DNA of 64,000 bases from Bombella sp. ESL0385 (GCF_009725755.1 NZ_WNIJ01000001.1:558001-622000); one strand, 5' to 3'. Shown: positions 1 to 9,849, counted from the stretch's first letter. Translations and numbers: made by a program. Notes: generated by a model from the sequence alone, not told the origin.

Positions 1-1101
1 ATTGAGGATGAAGCCGAGCGTGAGGCTGTTGCCGCCCAAGTGCGGGCGCAAGTTGCGGCAGACCATGAGCGTGTGCATGAGCTTGGCGGGCTTTATGTTA
101 TCGGGACGGAGCGGCATGAGAGCCGGCGTGTTGATAATCAGCTCCGTGGGCGGTCTGGCCGTCAGGGTGACCCCGGTAATTCGCGCTTCTTCTTGTCCTT
201 GCAGGATGATTTGATTCGCATTTTCGGCTCGGATCGTATGGGCGCGATGATGCAGAAGATGGGCCTAAAGCGCGGTGAAGCGATTGTGCATCCTTGGTTG
301 AATCGTGCCTTGGAAAAAGCGCAAAAGAAGGTCGAAGCCCGTAATTTCGATATGCGGAAAAACACGCTGAAATATGACGATGTCATGAATGCACAGCGTA
401 AAGAGGTCTATGCCCATCGGCGCGAATATATGGCCTTGAAGGACCTTTCCGGCGTTATTGCGGATATACGCGGCAAGGTGATTGAAGATATTGTCCATGC
501 GCATATTCCCGAGAATGCCTTTGTTGAAGCTTGGGATATTGAAGGGCTGACACGCGAAGTTAAGCGTGTTTTGAACCTTGAGCTGCCGATTGTAGAATGG
601 GCGCAAGAAGATGGCATGACCGAAGAAGGCGTCATCGAGCGGATTGAGGAAGAAGCCACACGGGCTCATGCTGCGCGTGCAGCGACCATCGGGCCGGATA
701 TGATGCGCTTGATTGAGAAGCATATTCTGCTCACATCTTTTGATGGCGCGTGGAAGGAGCATCTCCACGGGCTAGACCAAGTGCGCCAAGGGATTGGCTT
801 GCGGGCTTATGGCCAGCGCGACCCGCTTAATGAATATAAGCAAGAAGCCTTCCAGATGTTTACATATATGCTGGAAGATATGCGGATGCGCGTTGTGCAG
901 GCGATTGCCCATGTGCAGCCTGTTAGTAAGGCACCTACCATGCCGGAGGTTCCTGCGGCGATGCAGGTGGAGGAGCCCGTAGAGGATGAAGCGTTGGATA
1001 CAGCCACATTTGCGCGTTGGTTGAATGAGGTTCCACGCAATGCCCCATGCCCTTGTGGCTCTGGGCTTAAGTTTAAACATTGTCACGGTAAGATGGTTTA
1101 A
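1..1101 (+). CDS. secA: SecA preprotein translocase ATPase, C-terminal part (5' end outside window)
   Basis: SecA is the cytosolic ATPase that drives Sec-dependent protein export through SecYEG. The frame is open from base 1, so the gene begins upstream and about 366 C-terminal residues are visible. The first part carries the end of the second helicase domain ([25 protein letters not shown]), followed by the helical scaffold and wing region. The extreme C-terminus has the zinc-binding SecB/lipid-interaction motif CPCGSG...HCH (C-x-C-x8-C-H), so the tail is complete. An internal ATG at base 40 is not the true start. The downstream yebC begins 14 bases after the stop. Confidence 0.97.
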   Translation: MEDEAEREAVAAQVRAQVAADHERVHELGGLYVIGTERHESRRVDNQLRGRSGRQGDPGNSRFFLSLQDDLIRIFGSDRMGAMMQKMGLKRGEAIVHPWLNRALEKAQKKVEARNFDMRKNTLKYDDVMNAQRKEVYAHRREYMALKDLSGVIADIRGKVIEDIVHAHIPENAFVEAWDIEGLTREVKRVLNLELPIVEWAQEDGMTEEGVIERIEEEATRAHAARAATIGPDMMRLIEKHILLTSFDGAWKEHLHGLDQVRQGIGLRAYGQRDPLNEYKQEAFQMFTYMLEDMRMRVVQAIAHVQPVSKAPTMPEVPAAMQVEEPVEDEALDTATFARWLNEVPRNAPCPCGSGLKFKHCHGKMV

Positions 1102-1115
1102 GAGGAGAGAGGCCC

Positions 1116-1865
1116 ATGGCAGGACATTCCCAATTTAAGAATATTATGCACCGTAAGGGCGCGCAGGATGCAAAGCGGGCCAAGCAATTTGCGAAGGTGA
1201 TTCGCGAGATTACCGTGGCGACACGCTCTGGTATGCCAGACCCGGCTATGAATCCCCGTCTGCGTGCTGCGATCACGGCTGCGCGTGAAGTGAATATGCC
1301 AAAAGATACGGTCGAGCGGGCTATTAAGAAGGCCAGCGGTGCCGGCGGTGGTGAGGATTATGTGGCTGTTCGGTACGAGGGTTATGGCCCCGCTGGTGTG
1401 GCCATCATCATCGAGGGGCTGACAGATAACCGTAATCGTACAGCCTCCGAGGTGCGTGCGGCTTTCTCTAAACATGGTGGCTCTTTGGGGGAGACAAACT
1501 CCGTCTCTTTCGGTTTCGATCATATTGGGGTGATTACCTATCCGCTGGAAGCAGCCTCCGAAGATGATATGCTAGAAGCCGCTATTGAAGCTGGTGCGGA
1601 TAATGTAGAGACCACGGAAGATGGTCATGAAATTATCACCGAGATGGAAGCTCTGATGAGCGTGCGTGATGCGCTGGAGGGCCGTTTTGGGGAGCCGCGC
1701 TCGGCAAAGCTGGATTGGCGTCCCCAAACGACCGTGACTTTGGATGAAGACCAAGCGCGTTCTGTCCTCAAGCTGATTGATGTGCTGGAGGAGAATGACG
1801 ATGTCCAAGCCGTTTATGCCAATTTTGACCTCCCTGATGAGGTTGCTGAGGCTCTCGCAGCTTGA
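1116..1865 (+). CDS. yebC: YebC/PmpR-family protein
   Basis: A 249-residue member of the YebC/PmpR (TACO1-like) family. The diagnostic N-terminus [21 protein letters not shown] is present, followed by the conserved [18 protein letters not shown] segment and the acidic [12 protein letters not shown] region. Family members are described as transcriptional regulators or as factors that help ribosomes through difficult stretches. Length matches the family norm. A GGAGAG ribosome-binding site lies just upstream of the ATG. It sits directly before ruvC, the usual alphaproteobacterial neighbourhood, and its stop codon overlaps the ruvC start. Confidence 0.95.
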   Translation: MAGHSQFKNIMHRKGAQDAKRAKQFAKVIREITVATRSGMPDPAMNPRLRAAITAAREVNMPKDTVERAIKKASGAGGGEDYVAVRYEGYGPAGVAIIIEGLTDNRNRTASEVRAAFSKHGGSLGETNSVSFGFDHIGVITYPLEAASEDDMLEAAIEAGADNVETTEDGHEIITEMEALMSVRDALEGRFGEPRSAKLDWRPQTTVTLDEDQARSVLKLIDVLEENDDVQAVYANFDLPDEVAEALAA

Positions 1866-2368
1866 TTCGTCTGATAGGGATTGACCCCGGCCTACGCTTT
1901 ATGGGCTGGGGTGTGGTGGATGTGGAGGGCAATCGCCTCCGGCATGTGGCTGATGGTGTATTAGCCACGCAGTCCGGTGATGATGTCCCCCGCCGCCTTT
2001 GTGACCTGCATGAGGGTTTGGTGACCCTCATCCGCCGTTATCAGCCAAGTGAGGCCGCGGTGGAGGAAACTTACGTGAATCGCAATGGCTCCTCGACATT
2101 AAAGCTCGGCTATGCGCGTGGTGTGGCGTTGTTAGTGCCTGCTCTTGCGGGGTTAAGTGTGCATGAATATGGCGCGATGGCGGTTAAACGTGCTGTTGTT
2201 GGGACGGGTGCTGCCACCAAGGAGCAAGTGAGCATGATGGTGCGCCGTCTCTTGCCGGGGGCGGAGATAAAACGTGCTGATGCCTCCGATGCGCTTGCGA
2301 TTGCGATTTGCCATGCTCATCATCGGGCGAGTGCCCAGCATGTCGCAATGGGGGTGCGCATGGCATGA
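1862..2368 (+). CDS. ruvC: RuvC crossover junction endodeoxyribonuclease
   Basis: RuvC resolves Holliday junctions by paired nicking, working with RuvAB in recombinational repair. The 168-residue protein starts with the RNase H-like GIDPG motif (catalytic Asp at residue 8), has the second acidic site in AVEETYV, and ends with the [14 protein letters not shown] segment carrying the final catalytic aspartates. The start is a TTG that overlaps the yebC stop (TTGA), which implies translational coupling. The next start (ruvA) likewise overlaps its stop as ATGA. Confidence 0.96.
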   Translation: MIRLIGIDPGLRFMGWGVVDVEGNRLRHVADGVLATQSGDDVPRRLCDLHEGLVTLIRRYQPSEAAVEETYVNRNGSSTLKLGYARGVALLVPALAGLSVHEYGAMAVKRAVVGTGAATKEQVSMMVRRLLPGAEIKRADASDALAIAICHAHHRASAQHVAMGVRMA

Positions 2369-3003
2369 TAGGACAGCTTACCGGCCTCGTCTCGCATATA
2401 GAGGGGGATCATTGCCTGATTGATGTGCACGGGGTGGGGTATGTGGTGTCGGCCTCTACCCATACATTAGGGCAGTTGCCACGCCCGCCAGAGGTTGCGC
2501 GCCTGTTGGTGGAGACAATTGTGCGGGAAGATGCCATCCAGCTTTTCGGCTTTGCTGATGCGGATGAGCAAGCGTGGTTTCGCCTTCTTACGACTGTTCA
2601 AGGCGTTGGTGTGCGCGTGGCATTGGCGATTTTATCGGCCAGTCGGCCCGCCTTATTATGGCAGGCTGTGCAGGCGGAGGATAAAGCGGTGTTTACGCAA
2701 GCAGCCGGGGTTGGGCCGCGGCTAGCAACGCGTCTATTGACGGAACTAAAAGCCAAAGTCGCCAAGATGCCCGCGCCTGCAAGCCTTAGTGGGCAGCCCC
2801 TTGCGCCGATGAGCCACGGCGGTGGTGGGGTAAGTGGGGCGCATCCTCACGGAGGGGTTGAGCAAGATGCCCTTATGGCGTTGGAGGGGTTAGGTTTTAA
2901 ACGTGCTGAGGCATGGCCTATTGTTAATCGGATTATCGGGGAGACTGAGGGGGCCGGGTTGGATGTGGTGATTCGTCTTGCCTTGAAGGAGCTTGCACGA
3001 TGA
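2365..3003 (+). CDS. ruvA: RuvA Holliday junction branch migration subunit
   Basis: RuvA binds four-way junctions as a tetramer and recruits the RuvB motor. The 212-residue protein starts [11 protein letters not shown], has the N-terminal OB fold, helix-hairpin-helix segments ([14 protein letters not shown] and [13 protein letters not shown]) and a C-terminal domain III ending in the RuvB-contacting helices. An in-frame ATG exists further upstream, but the start at 2365 gives the family N-terminus and overlaps the ruvC stop as ATGA. The linker before domain III is rich in Gly and His, typical of this flexible region. Confidence 0.96.
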   Translation: MIGQLTGLVSHIEGDHCLIDVHGVGYVVSASTHTLGQLPRPPEVARLLVETIVREDAIQLFGFADADEQAWFRLLTTVQGVGVRVALAILSASRPALLWQAVQAEDKAVFTQAAGVGPRLATRLLTELKAKVAKMPAPASLSGQPLAPMSHGGGGVSGAHPHGGVEQDALMALEGLGFKRAEAWPIVNRIIGETEGAGLDVVIRLALKELAR

Positions 3004-4058
3004 CACCCTTTATGCCGGAGACGCCCCCCCAGCGTGCCCCAGAGACGGATGCAACACGTCAGGCGGAGGATGTGGCAGATGTTGCTTTGCGCCCTCAAAG
3101 CCTTGCTGATTTTACGGGGCAAAAAGCGAGCCGTGAGAATCTCGCTATCTTTATCGAGGCGGCGCGTAAACGTGGGGAAGCGTTGGACCATGTCCTTTTG
3201 CATGGCCCGCCGGGTTTAGGGAAAACGACCCTTGCTCAAATTGTTGCACGGGAATTGGGGGTAGGTTTCCGTGCAACATCTGGGCCTGTGATTCAACGCT
3301 CAGGCGACTTAGCCGCTATTTTGACGAATCTCCAGCCGCGCGATGTGCTGTTCATTGATGAAATCCACCGCCTTCAGCCTGCGATTGAGGAAATCCTCTA
3401 TCCCGCTATGGAGGATTTTCAGCTTGACCTTGTCATAGGCGAGGGGCCAGCGGCGCGCTCGGTACGGATTGACCTTGCCCCTTTCACACTCGTTGCTGCG
3501 ACAACGCGTTCTGGCTTGTTAGCTACGCCGTTGCGGGATCGTTTTGGCATTCCCTTGCGGCTCGTTTTTTATACACCGGATGAATTGCGGCAGATTGTCA
3601 GCCGTGGGGCTGTAAAGTTGGGCATGGCCCTTACAGATGAAGGCGCGGAGGAAATTGCCCGCCGCTCACGCGGGACACCGCGTATTGCTGGGCGGTTGCT
3701 GCGGCGTGTGCGTGATTTCGCGTTGGTTGCTAAAAAGGATGTGATTGACCGCCACTTAGCGGATATGGCCCTCTCTCGCTTAGAGGTGGATCGCCACGGG
3801 CTGGATGCGATGGATAGGCGGTATTTACGCCGTATTGCCGAGCATCATCGTGGTGGCCCTGTAGGGGTGGAGACCCTCGCCGCAGCATTGGCAGAAGCCC
3901 GCGATACCTTAGAGGATGTTGTAGAGCCTTATTTGATTCAGGAAGGTCTCGTCTTACGGACATCGCGCGGGCGTATGTTGGGGGAGCCGGGATGGCGGTA
4001 TTTGGGTTTGACCCCACCAGCAAGCTCTATAGAGCCACAAGAGCCACGGTTTTTATAA
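3000..4058 (+). CDS. ruvB: RuvB Holliday junction branch migration ATPase
   Basis: RuvB is the hexameric AAA+ motor that pumps DNA through RuvA-bound junctions. The 352-residue protein shows Walker [10 protein letters not shown] near residue 65, Walker B FIDEIHR, sensor 1 AATTRSG, and the arginine-rich sensor 2 [12 protein letters not shown], followed by the C-terminal winged-helix domain. The start ATG overlaps the ruvA stop by four bases. The ruvC-ruvA-ruvB order with overlapping junctions shows one transcription and translation unit. Confidence 0.97.
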   Translation: MTPFMPETPPQRAPETDATRQAEDVADVALRPQSLADFTGQKASRENLAIFIEAARKRGEALDHVLLHGPPGLGKTTLAQIVARELGVGFRATSGPVIQRSGDLAAILTNLQPRDVLFIDEIHRLQPAIEEILYPAMEDFQLDLVIGEGPAARSVRIDLAPFTLVAATTRSGLLATPLRDRFGIPLRLVFYTPDELRQIVSRGAVKLGMALTDEGAEEIARRSRGTPRIAGRLLRRVRDFALVAKKDVIDRHLADMALSRLEVDRHGLDAMDRRYLRRIAEHHRGGPVGVETLAAALAEARDTLEDVVEPYLIQEGLVLRTSRGRMLGEPGWRYLGLTPPASSIEPQEPRFL

Positions 4059-4070
4059 AAAGGAGAGGGT

Positions 4071-4499
4071 ATGGCGGCCCATCATTGTCAATTTCGTGTC
4101 TATTATGAGGATACGGATGCAGGGGGCATTGTGTATCATGCGCGTTATCTTGGCTTTGCAGAGCGTGCGCGGGCAGAGGCGTTGCGCTCTTTAGGGCTAT
4201 CTGTAGGCGAGATGGCCGCAGAGGATGGGATAGGCTTTGTCGTCCGGCAGTTGAATATCCGTTATCACGCCCCATTGCGGTTGGATGAGCTGTTAGAGGT
4301 GGAGACAAGCCTCCTGCATGCCAGCGGGGCGCGGTTGATGTTGCGGCAAATCATCACCAATCACAGCCGAGCGGGGCAAAAGGCCGTGGTGATTGAAGTA
4401 GAGCTAGCGTGTTTAAAACTCGCCAGCATGACCCCTTTGCGTCTGCCCGCCGTTTATCAAGCGCGGTTGGAGGGGTTAAAAGACCTGACAAAAGATTAA
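4071..4499 (+). CDS. ybgC: YbgC-type hotdog acyl-CoA thioesterase
   Basis: A 142-residue single hotdog-fold thioesterase of the YbgC/FcbC type, acting on acyl-CoA or acyl-ACP; in many Proteobacteria it heads the tol-pal cluster. The EDTDAGGIVYHARYLGFAER segment carries the catalytic Asp and the YHxxY/F signature near residue 12. A clear AAGGAGAG ribosome-binding site precedes the ATG. It closes the ruv operon: the tol genes start only after a strong terminator about 110 bases downstream, so here it may be co-transcribed with ruvCAB rather than with tolQ. Confidence 0.93.
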   Translation: MAAHHCQFRVYYEDTDAGGIVYHARYLGFAERARAEALRSLGLSVGEMAAEDGIGFVVRQLNIRYHAPLRLDELLEVETSLLHASGARLMLRQIITNHSRAGQKAVVIEVELACLKLASMTPLRLPAVYQARLEGLKDLTKD

Positions 4500-4552
4500 C
4501 GATTAAAGATATTTGCTCTTTCCTCCCCTTGTGCCATTGAAAAAAGGTCATC

Positions 4553-4580
4553 CTACTGCAACATGAAGCAGTAGTTTTTT
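4553..4580 (+). terminator. Rho-independent terminator after ybgC
   Basis: A perfect 7-bp stem (CTACTGC / GCAGTAG) with an 8-base loop is followed directly by six T residues. It lies 54 bases after the ybgC stop and 31 bases before tolQ. It separates the ruv transcription unit from the tol genes. Confidence 0.88.
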
Positions 4581-4610
4581 AACTGATGGACTATGAGATA
4601 GGAGAGCGGA

Positions 4611-5342
4611 GTGGATCAGGCTGTGAGTTCGAGTGCCCTGGGTGCTGCTGGGGCAGCGGGGATGTCTCCCCTTCATCTGTTCCTGAATGCTTCGTTCGTG
4701 GTGCAGCTTGTGATGGTGGGGTTGGTGCTATGTAGCATCTTCGTCTGGGCTGTGATTGTGGAGAAGTTCCTTCTTCTTCGCCGTGTGAATCAAGAAGCCA
4801 GCGCGTTTGAGGACCGTTTTTGGTCCGGTGGCTCGTTGGATGACCTCTATGATAGCGAGGGGGCACGGCCTGTTCATCCTATGGCTGCGGTATTTGGTGC
4901 GGCTATGGGGGAATGGCGGCGGTCCTCCCGTATTGCGGGGATTGATGTGATTCATGGCGGTACGTCCGAGCGGATAGACCGTGCCATTGGCATTACGATT
5001 GCCCGCGAGACGGACCGTCTGAACCGCTATGTTGTGCTGTTGGCTACGATTGGCCCGGTGGCTCCCTTTGTGGGGCTGTTTGGGACGGTCTGGGGAATTA
5101 TGCACGCTTTTAGCTCTATTGCCTCAATGCATAACACGAATCTTGCCGTGGTAGCCCCGGGTATCTCTGAGGCTTTGTTTGCTACAGCGATTGGCTTGAT
5201 TACCGCCATCCCTGCCTATGTGGCGTACAACCTTATCAGCCGCGCGATTGATAATTTTGGCGACCGGATGGAGGGTTTTGGTACGGAGTTTGCTGCTATC
5301 CTCTCCCGTCAGTCTGAAGAGCGTGGCGGCGGGAAGGGCTGA
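4611..5342 (+). CDS. tolQ: TolQ inner-membrane proton channel subunit
   Basis: TolQ, with TolR, forms the proton-motive-force motor of the Tol-Pal system, which keeps the outer membrane attached and constricting during division. The 243-residue protein has an N-terminal membrane segment (about residues 27–48), a cytoplasmic loop, and two further membrane segments around residues 140–165 and 180–205, including the ExbB/TolQ signature GLFGTVWGIMHAF. The start is GTG with an AGGAG site 7 bases upstream. tolR follows after 5 bases. Confidence 0.96.
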   Translation: MDQAVSSSALGAAGAAGMSPLHLFLNASFVVQLVMVGLVLCSIFVWAVIVEKFLLLRRVNQEASAFEDRFWSGGSLDDLYDSEGARPVHPMAAVFGAAMGEWRRSSRIAGIDVIHGGTSERIDRAIGITIARETDRLNRYVVLLATIGPVAPFVGLFGTVWGIMHAFSSIASMHNTNLAVVAPGISEALFATAIGLITAIPAYVAYNLISRAIDNFGDRMEGFGTEFAAILSRQSEERGGGKG

Positions 5343-5347
5343 AGGTC

Positions 5348-5776
5348 ATGGCGTTTTCCTTACGGAGTGGGCGGCGGACCCGGCGGAAGCCAGAATCGCA
5401 TATTAATGTGACGCCGCTGGTTGATGTGATGTTGGTGTTGTTGATCATCTTCATGGTTACAGCACCGATGCTCACAAGTGGTGTGAATGTGGACCTCCCG
5501 CAGACGAGTGCTAAGCCTGTTAATGCGGATAATAAGCCTATTACCGTGTCGATTAAGAGCGATGGCAGCCTTTACCTAGGGGAAGACCCGGTGAGTGCGG
5601 AGGAGTTAGTCTCACACTTGCAGCAATTAGCGAGTAATGATTCCGGGCGGCGGATTTTTGTCCGCGCTGATGCGAAGATTGATTACGGTAAGGTGATGAG
5701 CGTCATGGGTCAGATTACCGCTGGGGGCTTTACTCATGTGGCCCTTCTTGCCCAGCAGCCACAGGGCGGGCAGTAA
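5348..5776 (+). CDS. tolR: TolR inner-membrane motor subunit
   Basis: A 142-residue ExbD/TolR family protein. A basic N-terminus is followed by the single transmembrane helix INVTPLVDVMLVLLIIFMVT, whose Asp is the expected proton-carrying residue, then a periplasmic domain ending in the family's SVMGQITAGGFTHVALLAQ segment. It sits between tolQ and tolA in the standard order, with short spacers. Confidence 0.96.
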   Translation: MAFSLRSGRRTRRKPESHINVTPLVDVMLVLLIIFMVTAPMLTSGVNVDLPQTSAKPVNADNKPITVSIKSDGSLYLGEDPVSAEELVSHLQQLASNDSGRRIFVRADAKIDYGKVMSVMGQITAGGFTHVALLAQQPQGGQ

Positions 5777-5786
5777 GGAGCTGTTT

Positions 5787-6809
5787 GTGAGTTTCTCCTC
5801 ATCTTCACCTTTTGATGAGGCTCCACCGCCTTATCCGCGGTTGGGGCGAGAGCCTTCCAGCTTGGTGACAGGCGGGGTAGTGGTCTCGCTTTTGCTGCAT
5901 GGTGGGTTGTTGGTCCTTCTACTGTGGCACCCTCAGCCACTACCACCGGAGCCGCAGCCAGAGCAGACGGTTGCTATGGTCTATGAGAGTACAGGCGGCC
6001 CTCATGCTGCGGCAAAAGCGATGCAGAAAGCCGATGTGCCTGCTCCTCCTGCGCCGGTAGAGACGAAAGCTCCCCCCGCGCCAGAGCCTGCAAAGCCACA
6101 GCCTGTTGAGCCTCCACCGCCTGCCCCGCCACCACCTCCCCCTGCTCAAGCTGAGCCGGAGCCCGCGCAGGTGGCTGCTAAGACGCCCGTGCAGCAAAAG
6201 GCTCCCGTGCAGGAGAAGGGCGAGGTGAGTGATACGCCTAAGCCTCAGCCAGTGCCCGCGCGTAAGCAGGCGCAGGTGAAGGCCCCAGAGCGTGTGGTGG
6301 AGAGGCCGCCGACTAAGGCGCAGCCCTCCCATACGGAGCAGGCGCATGAGGCGAAGAAAACGCAAGCTGATAGTCGCTCTTTGTTGGCCACGCTGGATGA
6401 GTTCCGTAGCCAAGCAAAGCAGGAGCAGCCGCCTAAAGCGCATCCTAACCCGGCACAAGGGGGGTCTCCTCACGGGGGTGGGCGTGTTGATGGTGATACG
6501 GCCGCCCTGACAAGCGGGGAGCAGAATGCCATTGGTTCTTCCGTGCAGCGTTGTTATCAAGAAGATACATTAGCGCGGAATTATCAGAGCTTCTCAGCGC
6601 GTATGATGGTCACTGTCGATGCAACAGGTGAGGCACGTATGGTGACCTTCCTGCCAGAGACGCGCGCCCGCATGGCGGCGGACCCGGCTTATCGTGTTCA
6701 GGCTGAGCGCGCGCGTGATGCGGTGTTGAGCCCTGTATGTTCCCGCTTGCCTGTACCTAAGCGACTTTTGGGGCAGGTGCGGCAGTTTCGCTTCCTTTTT
6801 AAGCCCTAA
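5787..6809 (+). CDS. tolA: TolA-like energy-transducing protein
   Basis: TolA spans the periplasm and links the TolQR motor to TolB/Pal. The frame is open from further upstream, but the GTG at 5787 has an AAGGAG site 6 bases before it and gives a normal TolA layout of 340 residues. There is a short cytoplasmic leader, one membrane helix near residues 26–47, and a long Pro/Ala/Lys/Glu-rich stalk with runs of prolines. A small C-terminal TolA/TonB-like domain follows from about residue 250, with a Cys pair (QRCYQED and SPVCSR). The stalk is proline-rich where E. coli has an alanine-rich helix, as is common in Alphaproteobacteria. Confidence 0.9.
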   Translation: MSFSSSSPFDEAPPPYPRLGREPSSLVTGGVVVSLLLHGGLLVLLLWHPQPLPPEPQPEQTVAMVYESTGGPHAAAKAMQKADVPAPPAPVETKAPPAPEPAKPQPVEPPPPAPPPPPPAQAEPEPAQVAAKTPVQQKAPVQEKGEVSDTPKPQPVPARKQAQVKAPERVVERPPTKAQPSHTEQAHEAKKTQADSRSLLATLDEFRSQAKQEQPPKAHPNPAQGGSPHGGGRVDGDTAALTSGEQNAIGSSVQRCYQEDTLARNYQSFSARMMVTVDATGEARMVTFLPETRARMAADPAYRVQAERARDAVLSPVCSRLPVPKRLLGQVRQFRFLFKP

Positions 6810-6833
6810 GGCTGGATTTATCTGAGGTAGGTC

Positions 6834-8201
6834 ATGTCATTTTTTTCCGATGCTGAAGCTGGTTTTCTTCAGAAACATCTTTCCCGCCGGTCCCTTATGG
6901 GCGGGGTGGCTGCGGGGGGTGTTTTGGCTACGCCGCTGGGCCTTTTAGGGGGGCGTGCTTATGCCAGTGGTGAGGCGGCTCCGGCAGAGATTACTGTAGC
7001 CAATGCTCATCAAGCTCCTATTCCCATTGTGGTGCCTAATTTTGGGGCGGGGCTAGGGGATCAGATTTCTAGTGTGATTGCCGCAGACCTTAGCAGCACG
7101 GGGTTGTTCGAGCTATTAGGTGGTGATGTTCCCGCCTCTCGCCAGCCAGATTTTCATGCGTTGAAAGCCCGTGGCGCGCGCGTTGCTGTAGCGGGGAGCG
7201 CAACAGGGGCGGACAATGTAAGGGTCGAGATGCGCTTGTGGGATGTATTGGCAGGCCAGCAGATGACAGGCCGTGCTTATACGGCCTCTCAAAGCAACTG
7301 GCGGCGGATTGCTCACATCATCGCTGATGAGATTTACAAGCGGTTATTAGGTGAGGACGGGTATTTCGATACGCGGATTGCCTATATCGCGCGGACAGGC
7401 CCGCGGCGGCATCAAACAACCCGTCTTGCGATTATGGACCAAGATGGGGCGAACGCGCATATGCTGACCAATGGCAGCTGGTTGACGTTGGAGCCACGCT
7501 TTAGTCCAATTAGCGAGAAGCTTGCGTTCCTCTCCTATGCCAATAATCGCCCACGCGTTTATGTCTATGACCTCAATAGCGGGCAGCAGACGATTCTTGG
7601 CACATTTGAGGGTATCTCTTTTGCGCCGCGCTTCTCCCCTGATGGGCGGAGCATTATCCTCTCAGCCACAACGCGTGATGGCGGGGCGGATTTGTATCTC
7701 ATTGACCTTGCTACGCAACATCGGCGTAAGCTGACAGGTACCCCAGGTGTGATTGATACCAGCCCGTGCTTTAGCCCTGATGGGCGGAGCATTGTCTTCA
7801 ACTCCGATCGTGGTGGTTCACCCCAGCTTTACGTTATGAGTGCCGATGGGGGGAATGTACGGCGGATTTCTTACGGGAATGGGCATTATGGCTCCCCCGT
7901 ATGGTCACCACGGGGGGATCAAATTGCCTTTACGCGCATTGGTCATGGTGGATTCTCCCTAGGGTTGATGGGCCCAGATGGTGTTGGTGAGCGGACCTTG
8001 ACAGAAGGCTTCACGGTGGAGAGTCCCAGTTTTGCGCCTAATGGCCGGGCTTTGGCCTTCTGCCGTCAAAATGCCGCTGGAACGGGGGGATCTGGTTTTA
8101 CCTCTACCATTGAGGTGATTGATGTTGCTGGGTTTAACGAGCATAGCATCCCCACCACAACGGGCGCGTCAGACCCGGCTTGGTCTCCTTTACGGCGGTA
8201 A
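6834..8201 (+). CDS. tolB: TolB periplasmic beta-propeller protein, with twin-arginine-like signal
   Basis: TolB is the periplasmic partner of Pal and TolA. The 455-residue protein has an N-terminal TolB domain followed by repeated PD40/WD40-like blades, seen as SPDGRSIVFNSDRGG-type repeats from about residue 210 on. Its leader is unusual: about 14 residues precede LSRRSLMGG and a mild hydrophobic stretch, ending in AYA before SGEAAP. That fits a Tat (twin-arginine) signal better than a standard Sec signal. It follows tolA by 24 bases with a GAGGTAGG ribosome-binding site. Confidence 0.95.
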   Translation: MSFFSDAEAGFLQKHLSRRSLMGGVAAGGVLATPLGLLGGRAYASGEAAPAEITVANAHQAPIPIVVPNFGAGLGDQISSVIAADLSSTGLFELLGGDVPASRQPDFHALKARGARVAVAGSATGADNVRVEMRLWDVLAGQQMTGRAYTASQSNWRRIAHIIADEIYKRLLGEDGYFDTRIAYIARTGPRRHQTTRLAIMDQDGANAHMLTNGSWLTLEPRFSPISEKLAFLSYANNRPRVYVYDLNSGQQTILGTFEGISFAPRFSPDGRSIILSATTRDGGADLYLIDLATQHRRKLTGTPGVIDTSPCFSPDGRSIVFNSDRGGSPQLYVMSADGGNVRRISYGNGHYGSPVWSPRGDQIAFTRIGHGGFSLGLMGPDGVGERTLTEGFTVESPSFAPNGRALAFCRQNAAGTGGSGFTSTIEVIDVAGFNEHSIPTTTGASDPAWSPLRR

Positions 8202-8286
8202 GGGGTATTTCGGTTTTTCTTGTTCGCGCAGTGCGGGCGGGGGAAGGCTCCCTCATATAGGGGGAGATTATTTTGGAGGAATGGTT

Positions 8287-8775
8287 ATGAAAATTACAAA
8301 GATTGCCGCTTTAGGCATGGTTTGCGCTTTGGCTGCATGTAGTGGTGGCCATAAAGATGATAATGGTGATGGCAATGGCCAGAACGTATCCCAACAGCAA
8401 TATAATCAGGGTCCCACACCGGGCAGTGAGGGTGACCTTGTTGCCACAGCAGGGGATCGCATCTATTTCGAGCTGAATAAGAATCAGCTTGATGGCGATG
8501 CTCGCGCAACATTGGATAAACAGGCTGAGTGGTTGGCTCGTTATCCGCAGGTGAATATTCTCATCGCAGGGAATTGTGATGATCGCGGGACGGAGGAATA
8601 TAATATTGCTCTGGGGCAGCGTCGTGCCAATGCGGCGCGTGAATATTTGGAGGCCAAGGGTGTTGCTCCAACACGCATCATGACCATTTCGTATGGTAAG
8701 GACCGCCCAACAGCTGATGGTGATACACCAGATGCATGGGCACAAAATCGTAACGCGATTACCTCTGTCCGCTAA
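8287..8775 (+). CDS. pal: Pal peptidoglycan-associated lipoprotein
   Basis: Pal is an outer-membrane lipoprotein that binds diaminopimelate in peptidoglycan through an OmpA-like domain. The start at 8287 is chosen because GGAGGA lies at the right spacing; the in-frame ATG at 8281 directly abuts that site. The product is 162 residues with a lipoprotein signal ending in the lipobox LAAC (Cys about residue 18). A polar linker follows, then an OmpA domain with IYFELNKNQL, GNCDDRGTEEYNIALGQRRA and the final SYGKDRP block. Confidence 0.96.
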   Translation: MKITKIAALGMVCALAACSGGHKDDNGDGNGQNVSQQQYNQGPTPGSEGDLVATAGDRIYFELNKNQLDGDARATLDKQAEWLARYPQVNILIAGNCDDRGTEEYNIALGQRRANAAREYLEAKGVAPTRIMTISYGKDRPTADGDTPDAWAQNRNAITSVR

Positions 8776-8811
8776 GAGTAGTTAGGGGGTTGATGCCCCT
8801 TATGGGGAGAA

Positions 8812-8844
8812 ATCGGGCCGGTTGGAGAGACCGGTCCGATTTTA
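8812..8844 (+). terminator. Rho-independent terminator after pal
   Basis: An 11-bp stem with one G-U pair (ATCGGGCCGGT / ACCGGTCCGAT) and a 7-base loop is followed by TTTATAT. It ends the tolQRAB-pal unit and implies that cpoB has its own promoter or relies on read-through. Confidence 0.85.
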
Positions 8845-8883
8845 TATGTAATGATGGCTCATCGGTGGGGAGTTAAAGAGATT

Positions 8884-9849
8884 ATGCGTCATTCTGCTGA
8901 GACTATGACAAGCATGACATGTGCGGTGATGCGGGGGTTAGGGGGGCTTGCCCTGCTATCTTACGCAGTAGCTTCGGTGGCATGGGCGGATGATTCCCTC
9001 TCGCGCGAGGCGATCATGAAGCAACATCAAGCTCTTGCTCAACAACATGAGCATAATGCGGATGAGGGCGGGGAAGCTCTTGATGACCTAAGCGATAGCG
9101 GTGCCAGCACTGCCGAGCCAGAGACATTGCCTTCACCCGCTCCTAGCACATCAGAGGGGCGCGAGGAGACAACTCGTGCTGCGGCGTCATCGCATCAAAG
9201 GGGCAGCAGCGACCTGGTGACCACGCTGCTTGAGCGCGTCACGGCGTTGGAAGGCCAAGTGCGGGAGATGCACGGGCAGATGGAGCAGATGAGCAATCAA
9301 CTCCATCAAGATGAAGCGACAGTGAATAAGCAGCTTGGTGATATGCAATTTGCTTTGGAGAATGGCCATCATGCTGCGGCTACCCCACATGCGGCGGAGA
9401 GCCATGCAACCCCAGCGGTAGTGGGTGATGCGCCTTCTGCTGCCTCTGCGGCGGTTGTGCCTCATAATGGGGCAGATGCCTTACAAGCGGGGCGAGCTGC
9501 TTTGAAAGCACATAATTACAAAGAGGCTGAGGAGCAGGCCCGTCAGGCTATTAAAGAGGGTAAAACGGGGTGGAGCAAAACAGAAGCTCAGTTCTTGCTC
9601 GCGCAATCTCTAGCGGGGCAGAAAGCTTATAAAAATGCGGCTTTAACATATTATGATATTTATAGCCGTACACCGACCTCTCCTCGCGCGCCGGAATCAC
9701 TGCTTGGGGTTTCGGCCTCTATGTTGGCGTTAGGCAATAAAGCGGCCTCCTGCGAGGCATTGCAGCGGTTACATAAAGAGTTCCCCAATGCATCTGCACG
9801 GGTAAAGGCGTCTGAAAAAATCTTCCGTGAGAGAGCATCTTGCCATTAA
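8884..9849 (+). CDS. cpoB: CpoB (YbgF) cell-division coordinator
   Basis: CpoB coordinates Tol-Pal with septal peptidoglycan synthesis. The frame is open from 8851, but ATG 8884 gives a compact signal peptide ending in VAWA before DDSLS. The mature protein has a polar linker, a coiled coil (LLERVTALEGQVREM and on, roughly residues 105–150) used for trimerisation, and a C-terminal TPR-like region (DALQAGRAALKAHNYKEAEE, then NAALTYYDIYSRTPTSPRAPE). It comes directly after the Tol-Pal genes, as usual. Its 3' end overlaps the proposed tilS start by 23 bases. Confidence 0.9.
   Translation: MRHSAETMTSMTCAVMRGLGGLALLSYAVASVAWADDSLSREAIMKQHQALAQQHEHNADEGGEALDDLSDSGASTAEPETLPSPAPSTSEGREETTRAAASSHQRGSSDLVTTLLERVTALEGQVREMHGQMEQMSNQLHQDEATVNKQLGDMQFALENGHHAAATPHAAESHATPAVVGDAPSAASAAVVPHNGADALQAGRAALKAHNYKEAEEQARQAIKEGKTGWSKTEAQFLLAQSLAGQKAYKNAALTYYDIYSRTPTSPRAPESLLGVSASMLALGNKAASCEALQRLHKEFPNASARVKASEKIFRERASCH

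Noticed and set aside
5940-6560. 206-codon minus-strand frame rich in Leu and Arg
   Set aside because: It is the complement of the proline/alanine-rich TolA stalk; such repetitive stalks give long shadow frames.
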